DNA from: WHTI01 sp963826105
Lineage (GTDB): Bacteria; Actinomycetota; CADDZG01; WHSQ01
Length of the DNA: 26,012 bases
NCBI GenBank assembly: GCA_963826105.1
Contig: CAWGWA010000014.1
Coordinates: forward strand, 1-26,012
Direction: 5' to 3'
Shown: positions 8,283 to 14,900 of the stretch, piece by piece
How the letters are laid out: every line of letters starts with the position of its first letter
Numbering within the stretch: position 1 is the stretch's first letter
Notes under the pieces: model-generated
The model's input: only the letters and a program-made list of their open reading frames with translations
What the model was told of the DNA's origin: nothing
The model's database searches: none
Translations under genes and position numbers: made by a program

Positions 8283-8305
8283 CCGACTCAGCTTACAATC
8301 GAGCT
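8283..8305. promoter_or_regulatory. Compact divergent promoter between polA and the DtxR-family gene
   Basis: Only 23 bp separate the two start codons. On the plus strand TACAAT (8294-8299) ends 6 bases before the ATG at 8306; on the minus strand TAAGCT (8295-8290) ends 7 bases before the polA ATG. The two -10 boxes overlap by two bases, so both mRNAs would be leaderless and RNA polymerase could hardly occupy both at once. Any -35 element would lie inside the opposite gene; none is convincing. Confidence 0.5.
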
Positions 8306-9004
8306 ATGACGACTCCCCCGACACGCGCACCCGTCGATCTTCGCGACCTCAATCCGGCCTCCAAGGAGTACCTGGAGGCGATCTTCGAACTCGGCGAAGA
8401 GGGTCAGCGCATCCTGCAGGCACGGATCTCGGAGCGACTTGGGCTGGCACCGGCCACGGTTTCCGAGGCGGTCAAGCGACTCGTGGCCGATGGCTATGTG
8501 ACGATCGAGGGCGGTAAGGAGATCAAGCTAACCAAGGAAGGCGAGCTGATCGCCGCGACGCTCGTGCGGCGGCACCGCCTCGCCGAGCGCATGCTCGTAG
8601 ACATCCTCGGGATCCCCTGGCATCAGTGCCACGAGCAGGCCGAGGACTGGGAAAAGGTGATGACCTCCGAAGTCGAGACCGCGATCCTCTCCAAGCTCGA
8701 CGGCGACGCTACCTGCCCCCACGGGAACCCGATCCCTGGAGAGCCATCCTCCGTGGCGTGGTCGGAACTCGCTCCGGTCGCCGCCCTCACCGCGGGCGAC
8801 AAGGGCAGACTGACGAGGCTCCTCGAGGATGTGGAGCTTGATCATGACGTCCTTTACTTCCTCGAGCAGCACGATCTCCTACCGGGTCGCGACCTGACCC
8901 TCTTGGAGGTCGCGCCCGACGGCACCCGCACCCTGGAGGTCGGGGGTCGCCAGGTGGCCCTCGGGAGCCGACTGGCCGACAACCTCTGGGTACTGCCGGC
9001 CTGA
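8306..9004 (+). CDS. DtxR-family metal-dependent transcriptional regulator (MntR-like metal site)
   Basis: The 232-residue repressor has the three-part IdeR plan: N-terminal winged helix (about 17-80, with ARISERLGLAPATVSEAVKRLVADGYV as helix-turn-helix), metal/dimer domain (84-150, RRHRLAERMLVDILGIPW, then CPHGNPIP) and a C-terminal FeoA/SH3-like domain (about 155-232). By alignment from memory the metal ligands are Glu21, Glu24, His90, Glu94, His109, Glu113 and Glu116. Glu113 stands where iron sensors have Cys (IdeR Cys102) and Glu21 where they have Met10; these are Mn-sensor (MntR) traits. Lys117 replaces the usual final His (IdeR His106, MntR His103). It should be a metal-responsive repressor, more likely of Mn than Fe. 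The ATG at 8306 fits a leaderless mRNA; longer upstream frames would run into polA. Confidence 0.85.
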   Translation: MTTPPTRAPVDLRDLNPASKEYLEAIFELGEEGQRILQARISERLGLAPATVSEAVKRLVADGYVTIEGGKEIKLTKEGELIAATLVRRHRLAERMLVDILGIPWHQCHEQAEDWEKVMTSEVETAILSKLDGDATCPHGNPIPGEPSSVAWSELAPVAALTAGDKGRLTRLLEDVELDHDVLYFLEQHDLLPGRDLTLLEVAPDGTRTLEVGGRQVALGSRLADNLWVLPA

Positions 9005-9047
9005 TCGTCCCGCCGAATTGGGAAAACCCCATACTCAGTTTGAGCCA

Positions 9048-9061
9048 ACTACTCATGTAGT
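9048..9061. promoter_or_regulatory. Short inverted repeat upstream of the histidine kinase gene
   Basis: ACTAC (9048-9052) and GTAGT (9057-9061) form a perfect inverted repeat around TCAT. It is 17 bp upstream of the putative -10 box TAGGAT (9078-9083), in the -35 region, a common place for an activator or repressor site. Role inferred from position only. Confidence 0.3.
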
Positions 9062-9077
9062 AGCTAAATCCCAACCC

Positions 9078-9083
9078 TAGGAT
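9078..9083 (+). promoter_or_regulatory. Putative -10 box of the histidine kinase operon
   Basis: TAGGAT fits TANNNT and ends 8 bases before the GTG at 9092. No Shine-Dalgarno precedes any of the three possible starts (9092, 9098, 9104), so a leaderless or near-leaderless mRNA is likely. Confidence 0.4.
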
Positions 9084-9091
9084 GCCGATTA

Positions 9092-10261
9092 GTGGGCATG
9101 GCCATGCGATCGCAGGAGAGCGCTATCTCTACCGCGCTCAGAGCTCTACGGCATCCCCAGACCGGTCTCGCCGCGGTTCTTGCGGCGGTGGCCCCCGAGT
9201 TGGATGCCTGCATGGTCGCCGCGTACCTGATCCCTCCGGGGAACGATCCGGCAGAGATGCTTGCATCCGGTGGCCCTCAAGCGGCCGTCTTGGGCCCTCC
9301 GGGGAACGTCTCCGGCCGTCAGAGTTCGTTGGTCCGAGCGGTTTCCTTGGAGGTCGCCATCACCGAGGCCTCCCCTGCTCTCGGCAATTGTCCGCCATGG
9401 TCCAAGAACGAACACGTCGCCGGGATCAGCACGCTTCTCAGTGACTCTTCGTCCTGCGTCCTCATCGCGGGTTCGGACCATCCCATCGACCCTGACGATC
9501 TCTATCGCGCTTCTGCACCTGTGGGCCTCATGGTGCAAGCCGTCGTTCAGGAACGCGAGATAGCCAGGCTCCGTGGAGAGGTCCACCACATGTCACAGGA
9601 CCGATCGCTTCTCGCCTCCACCCTGCAGCACGACCTCAGGTCACCGCTTACCTCGATCCTCGGCTACGCCTACACCCTGAAGCAGCACCCCGACAAGATC
9701 CCGGCGGAACAACAAGGGAGTTTGCTCGAATCGATCATCTGTCAGGCCGAACGCCTGAACCGGATGATCGGCGAAGCGATCGCCCGCGAGACTGGCGACA
9801 TCAGCGGTCCGCTGCGGCTCAGACTGGTCACGGCGGCCGACGTTGCCGAACGCGTGGCCGCAGCGGCGCATACGGGTCGGGGTGGCGAGGTCGTCGTTGA
9901 GTGCGAGGACGATCTTGAGGTTGTTACCGACCCCGATCGCGTCGAGCGTGCGCTCCTCAACCTCGCCGACAACGCCCTCAAGTATTCGCCGGCCAACGTA
10001 CCGGTTCACATCATCGTCGAGGCCCAGGGATCGAACGTGACTTTCACGGTCGCAGACAACGGCCCCGGAGTCTCCCCCGAGGTCCTGCCGGGTCTGTTCG
10101 GCGCCTACGCCACCGACCCGCAGAGGGGCGACGGTACCGGGTTAGGTCTCCATTCCGTCCGTCAGCTTGCCGAAGAACTGGGGGGGCAGGTCAGGTACTC
10201 GCGCTCCCACGAATGGACCAGGTTCAGCCTCACGATCCCCAAGGAAGGATCACCGGAATGA
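9092..10261 (+). CDS. Sensor histidine kinase, soluble, GAF-like N-terminus
   Basis: The 389-residue protein has no membrane segment. Residues about 1-160 look like a GAF-type sensor domain (weak call), a short coiled segment follows (EREIARLRGEVHHM), then a HisKA domain with His180 in STLQHDLRSPLTSILGY and a HATPase_c domain with N-box Asn294 (NLADNALKYSP), G1 Asp322 (VADNGPGV) and G2 GTGLGL (348-353). All catalytic boxes are intact, so it should autophosphorylate in the cytoplasm. No response regulator lies next to it. Its stop overlaps the next gene by 4 bases (ATGA), so the two act together. The start is uncertain between GTG 9092 and ATG 9098 or 9104; I chose 9092 for its distance to a -10 box. 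Confidence 0.85.
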   Translation: MGMAMRSQESAISTALRALRHPQTGLAAVLAAVAPELDACMVAAYLIPPGNDPAEMLASGGPQAAVLGPPGNVSGRQSSLVRAVSLEVAITEASPALGNCPPWSKNEHVAGISTLLSDSSSCVLIAGSDHPIDPDDLYRASAPVGLMVQAVVQEREIARLRGEVHHMSQDRSLLASTLQHDLRSPLTSILGYAYTLKQHPDKIPAEQQGSLLESIICQAERLNRMIGEAIARETGDISGPLRLRLVTAADVAERVAAAAHTGRGGEVVVECEDDLEVVTDPDRVERALLNLADNALKYSPANVPVHIIVEAQGSNVTFTVADNGPGVSPEVLPGLFGAYATDPQRGDGTGLGLHSVRQLAEELGGQVRYSRSHEWTRFSLTIPKEGSPE

Positions 10262-11124
10262 GCCCAGCATCCATGGCCCAACGCACCGGAGCCAAGGACA
10301 TCTTCATCCTTAGGAAGCTCGATGACGGCCGGCTCTTCAACCTGGACGGCTTCGGTCGCGGTGCCGGATGGGCGGGCAACATCTCCGTCGCTCCCGCCGA
10401 AGAACCGTTGCTCCATGAGGCTCTGCAAGGAAACCTGGTTCGCAAGCGGTCGGGGGTCCCGTTCCGCGTCTTCGGACCCTACTGGTCGAGCTCCGTTGCG
10501 ATCGTCCCGGTCGAGAATGGCGTCGTGGTTTTCGGTGAAGGATCGGTCGCCAGTTGTGACGAGGGGAAACTCACCGAAGCAGCCGTGGACCTCACGAAAG
10601 CCATGCACGAGGTCCCTACCGGCAAGACCGAAGCCGACGCACTCGAGTTGCGCCAAGCAGTAGAGGCGCTGGAGGCCATGGATACGTCTACGGTCGAGAA
10701 CGCCGCCGCCCAGATCGCCGGACTGGCGGCCCGCGCTCTGTCGTGTGAGTTCGGGGCCGTCCTCCTCAATGGATCACACGCACGGCTCTTCATGGCTGAC
10801 GAAGGGTGGCGGCCTACGGGAACCGATGACGAGGTCATCGCCGCCCTCCTTCCCCTCCAGCAGGCCGCGTCGGAGGGCATGTTGGTCGAGCAAGATCTCA
10901 GTCAGAGCGCGTTCCCCTATCCCCCGCTCTCGATGCACGACGGACTCGTGGCCCGCTGCGCGGTGCCGCTGGGAACCGACGGTGACATCGGCGTGCTGGT
11001 CCTCGCCCACGCCGGCAGCGCGGCGCGTGGATTCACCTCTCTCTGTCAGAGGGTGGCCTCGACCATGGGAGTGACCGCCGGGCGGATGCTCGAAGGAGAG
11101 TTCTCCTCCGGCAACGCTCGGTAA
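10258..11124 (+). CDS. GAF-like protein coupled to the histidine kinase
   Basis: I do not recognise a named family for this 288-residue protein. The N-terminal third (FILRKLDDGRLFNLDGFGRGAGWAGNI, about 14-40) has a glycine-rich segment; residues about 120-150 form a helical linker (EADALELRQAVEALEAM); the C-terminal half (AAQIAGLAARALSCEFGAVLLNGSHARLFMADEGW through CAVPLGTDGDIGVLVLAH and FTSLCQRVASTMGVTAGRML) has the order and pattern of a GAF domain. No transmembrane segment, receiver domain or DNA-binding domain is visible. Translation starts at ATG 10258 inside the kinase stop, with AAGGAAGGA 8 bases upstream. Likely a sensory partner or regulator of the kinase. Confidence 0.65.
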   Translation: MSPASMAQRTGAKDIFILRKLDDGRLFNLDGFGRGAGWAGNISVAPAEEPLLHEALQGNLVRKRSGVPFRVFGPYWSSSVAIVPVENGVVVFGEGSVASCDEGKLTEAAVDLTKAMHEVPTGKTEADALELRQAVEALEAMDTSTVENAAAQIAGLAARALSCEFGAVLLNGSHARLFMADEGWRPTGTDDEVIAALLPLQQAASEGMLVEQDLSQSAFPYPPLSMHDGLVARCAVPLGTDGDIGVLVLAHAGSAARGFTSLCQRVASTMGVTAGRMLEGEFSSGNAR

Positions 11125-11619
11125 CTACGCCTCGCGGCCGCCGAGCTCCCGATCGAGCAGGAACAACGCTTCGCCCTTCTCACCAACGCGCCGAAGCGAG
11201 TCGACGACCCCGCCGACGATCTTCTCTTCCTCGACCTGCTCGGTGACGAACCAGTTCAGGAACGCCTGGCTCGCGTAGTCGCGCTCCTCATCGGTCAAGG
11301 TGTAGAGATCGTCGATCGCCGCGGTGACCGACTCCTCGTTCGTTAGAGCTGCCTCGAACACCGCCAGCGGCGATTTGTAATCGGTGGCCGGCTTCTCGAT
11401 CGCGTCGAGCGTTACCCGGCCCCCGCGGTCGAGGATGAAGGAGTAGAACTTCATCGCGTGGTCAAGCTCTTCCTGGTACTGAGTCCGCAGCCACGCCGCG
11501 AAACCGGGGAGGCTCTCCGCCTCGCAGTACGCCGACATCCCGAGATACACGTACGCGCTGTGGACCTCAAACGCAAGCTGGCGGTTCATCGCTTCTTCGA
11601 CCCGCTTGGGGATCGCCAT
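11125..11619 (-). CDS. Ferritin (iron storage, FtnA-like)
   Basis: The 164-residue protein matches non-haem ferritin in length (E. coli FtnA 165) and in the four-helix diiron ferroxidase site: Glu18 (LAFEVHSAYVYLGM), Glu51 and His54 (EELDHAMKF), Glu95 (TNEES) and the Gln/Glu cluster EQVEEEK at about 127-133. It oxidises Fe(II) and stores ferric mineral in a 24-mer shell. I chose ATG 11619, preceded by GAGAGAGG 8 bases upstream; an upstream in-frame ATG would translate part of the tandem repeats and is unlikely. Those three palindromic repeats (11636-11710) sit directly in front of the gene and probably regulate it. It is convergent with the GAF-like gene; the stop codons are adjacent. Confidence 0.93.
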   Translation of the reverse strand: MAIPKRVEEAMNRQLAFEVHSAYVYLGMSAYCEAESLPGFAAWLRTQYQEELDHAMKFYSFILDRGGRVTLDAIEKPATDYKSPLAVFEAALTNEESVTAAIDDLYTLTDEERDYASQAFLNWFVTEQVEEEKIVGGVVDSLRRVGEKGEALFLLDRELGGREA

Positions 11620-11635
11620 GGTGATACCTCTCTCT

Positions 11636-11710
11636 TGATCTCGTTTGCTAGCCGCAAACCTGATCTCGTTTGCTAGCCGCAAACCTGACCTCGTTTGCTA
11701 GCCGCAAACC
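11636..11710. repeat. Three tandem 25-bp repeats, each with a perfect palindrome, before ferritin
   Basis: Units at 11636-11660, 11661-11685 and 11686-11710 are head to tail. The first two are identical and the third differs by one base (T to C at its fourth position). Each holds the inverted repeat GTTTGC-TAGCC-GCAAAC (6-bp arms, 5-base centre). They end 17 bp before the ferritin ATG. They could be DNA operators for a dimeric regulator, or three hairpins in the ferritin mRNA leader if transcription starts upstream. A weak -10 candidate TACCAT lies on the minus strand at 11723-11718. Confidence 0.9.
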
Positions 11711-11819
11711 TGACCCGATGGTAGGGCGGTTGGCGCGCTTCGGCCAGCACGGGTGACCGCGGACGGAGGCTTCGGTGGGGCGAACCTCTCGGGTCCGGCG
11801 CCCGGAGGTTCGCGGGTCT

Positions 11820-11848
11820 TTGACACGGCCCGGTGTGCCCGGTAGTTT
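11820..11848 (+). promoter_or_regulatory. Predicted promoter of gltB
   Basis: A consensus -35 TTGACA (11820-11825) is followed after exactly 17 bases by TAGTTT (11843-11848), which fits TANNNT. Transcription would start near 11855 and give a leader of about 80 nt. Confidence 0.7.
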
Positions 11849-11855
11849 GCGGCCA

Positions 11856-11923
11856 ACGAATACTTCGTGAGCAAAGGCGCTCTGCACAGCAGGGCGCCTT
11901 TTCCTATTCCGGGGGCGCCGGAA
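11856..11923 (+). promoter_or_regulatory. Structured gltB leader: candidate attenuator or riboregulator
   Basis: Three hairpins follow each other in the predicted leader. The first is ACGAA-TAC-TTCGT (11856-11868). The second has a 13-bp stem (11873-11885 with 11889-11901, one G-U pair, 3-base loop) followed by a T4 run at 11899-11902, like an intrinsic terminator. The third is TTCCGG-GGGCG-CCGGAA (11907-11923), overlapping the ribosome binding region AAAGGA (11922-11927). The motif GGCGCC occurs in both the second and third hairpins, so alternative pairings are possible. No known riboswitch family was recognised. Confidence 0.55.
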
Positions 11924-11934
11924 AGGACCACCGC

Positions 11935-14900
11935 ATGGCCCTCTGGACCCCAGGGGACGAACGGGACGCGTGCGGGATCGGCTTCGTCGCCGACCTGCAG
12001 GGACGATCCTCGAGGACTATCGTCGATGCCGCGCTCGACGCTCTGTGCCGCGTAAAACACCGCGGCGCGATCGCGGCCGACGCCCTCACCGGAGACGGTG
12101 CCGGGCTCCTTCTCCCCTTGCCCCGGGGCATCCTCGGAGCGTCCCTGGGTGCTGGCGAGCCCGAGCGGATCGGCGCCGCGATGCTCTTCGTGGCTCCGGA
12201 CGATGCTGCCGCGGCTCGCGATCTCGTGGCCGCGGCGTGTAACGCGGAAGGCATCGAGGATCTGACTTTCCGAGACGTTCCCATCGACGGCAATGCTCTC
12301 GGTGGGGCCGCGCTCGCAACACTCCCTCACATCGAACAGGCCCTCTTCCTCCGGCCGCTTGGGATCGATGAGGCCGAAGGGGAGCGACGCACTTTCCGGG
12401 TGCGTCGCAGGATCGAAGCCGGAGCGCGAGCGCAGGGCACCGGGTTGTACGTCGCCTCCTGTTCGTTCCGGACGATCACCTACAAGGCGATGTGCGCGGC
12501 CGATCAACTCGCCAGCTTCTACCCGGACCTTGCCGACGATCGTTACAAAGCGTGGTTCGCGATCTTCCATCAGCGCTACTCGACGAACACAGCTCCCAGT
12601 TGGGAACGCGCTCAGCCGTTCCGCTTCGTCGCACACAACGGCGAGATCAACACCATCCGAGGGAACGTCGCGTGGATGAGATCGCGAGAAGGACGACTGG
12701 GGGCCGAGGACCTGGCCCCCGAAGATCTGCTCGTGCCGATCATCGACGAGAGCGGCTCCGACTCTGCGATGCTCGACGAGGCGCTCGAGCTCCTCGTACG
12801 AGGCGGGCGCGAACTCGACCACTCCGCTGCGATGCTCGTTCCGGCAGCCTGGGAACACGTCGATGGGATCACTCCGGAGGTACGTGACTTCTTCCGCTAT
12901 CACTCGGCTCTGGTCGAGCCTTGGGACGGTCCAGCCGGTCTCGTGTTCAGCGACGGTCTGCGTGTTGCGGCGACCCTCGACCGCAACGGGCTCCGACCAC
13001 TGCGGGTCCAGATCTGCGAAGACGGACTCGTCGCCTGCTCGTCGGAGGCCGGAGCGGTCTCGACGAGGGGCCACGGCCGCATCACCCGCGATCGCCTGGG
13101 TCCGGGACAGATGCTGCTCCTCTCCCCGACAGAGGGAGGACTGCTCGGCGATACCGAGATCAAGACTCGGCTGGCCCGCCGGCGTCCCTACGGGGATTGG
13201 ATCGACGCATCCGGCATCCCGGCAAACACCGGCTCGCCGGTAACCGAGGCGCCGGCGGATGTCACCGCTCGGCAGGTCGCCGCCGGCTACTCGAAAGAGG
13301 AGTTCACCGTCGTCATCCGACCGATGGGGAGCGACGGCGCGGAGCCGACTTCATCCATGGGTGACGACACCGCTCAGCCTCCTCTCTCCGGGACCTCCCG
13401 CGGGGTCTTCTCGTATCTGAAACAGCGCTTCGCTCAGGTTACGAACCCTCCGATCGATCACCTCCGCGAACGACACGTGATGTCGACCTCGACCTACGTC
13501 GGCCGGCAGGCGGCATTGCTGCACGAGAGGAGTGACGCCGCGCGGCTCAGGCGGTATCCGTCGTTCGTGTTGTTCCCGGATGCCGTCGAGGGTCTGATCG
13601 CAACCGGGGCAATGCTGCTCGATGCCACCTTCGATGTCCTCGAAGGACCAGACGGACTCGAGCCCGCACTCCGTGCGATAGCAACAGCAGCTTGCTCGGC
13701 CGCGAGTTCGGGAGCCGAGATCGTCGTTGTCTCGGATCGAGGGGCATCGGACGAGCGGGTGGCGATCCCGTCGGCCCTGTCTGCCGGAGCGGTCCATCAC
13801 GCACTACTCGGGGCCGGACTGCGAGGCTTGGTCGGGATCATCGTCGAGACCGACGACGCGCGCGAGACGCATCACTTCGCCTGCTTGCTAGCCAACGGGG
13901 CCGATGCGGTCTGTCCGCGGCTCGCTCTCGAGTCGCTCTGCGACCTAGCTGTCAACGGGCGGCTCGGTGGTGACGCCGGGCCGGTCGAGGCGCAGCAGCG
14001 GTTCGCTCACGCGGTCGAAGACGGCGTGCTGAAAGTGATGAGCAAGATGGGGATATCAACCCTCGACTCCTACAAGGGAGCGCAGATCATCGAGGCCATC
14101 GGTCTCGGACCCGACGTCATCGATCTCTGCTTCCTGGGCGTCAGCTCGCCGCTGGGTGGGCTCTCCCTAGTCGAGTTGGGGGCCGATGCCTTGATCCGGC
14201 ATGAAGCTGGTGCCGCGCTCAAGCCAAAGCTGGTCAGCACGGGGTTCATCAAGTTCAAGAAGGGCGGCGAGTACCACGCGTACGAGCCCCCAGTCGTGGA
14301 AGCGCTGCACGAACACGTCGGGATCATCGAAAACGGGGCCGAGCAAAGCCCGGTAGACCCTTCGAGCTCAGAGATGGCCGCGGCGCATCAATTGAGGGCC
14401 GCGGTGCGAGGCGTGCCGGGCGCGTACGATCGCTTCGCACGGCTCGTCAACGAGCGTCCCGCGGCCGAACCCCGGGATCTGCTCGTGTTCGCGGATGCCA
14501 CGCCGGTGCCACTCGACGAGGTCGAAGATGCCGGCTCAATCGCTCGCCGGTTCTCTTCGGGCGCGATGTCGCACGGAGCATTGTCGGCCGAAGCTCACGA
14601 GACGATGGCCCGTGCGCTCAACCTGATCGGCGGAGCGGCGAACTCCGGTGAGGGTGGCGAGGCCCCCGAGCGGTTCGCCGACGACCGCAACTGCGCGATC
14701 AAGCAGGTCGCATCGGGCCGCTTCGGAGTTACGCCTGCCTATCTCGCCGGTGCCACGGAGTTGCAGATCAAGATGGCGCAGGGTTCCAAGCCGGGCGAGG
14801 GCGGTCAGCTACCCGGCAAGAAGGTCTCGGTGGAGATCGCTCGCCTCCGCCACACGGTCCCGGGCGTTGCCTTGATCTCTCCCCCGCCGCACCACGACAT

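Noticed and set aside
11636..11710. CRISPR-like array of three repeats
   Set aside because: Units are directly adjacent with no spacers and no cas genes are present; it is a tandem palindrome.
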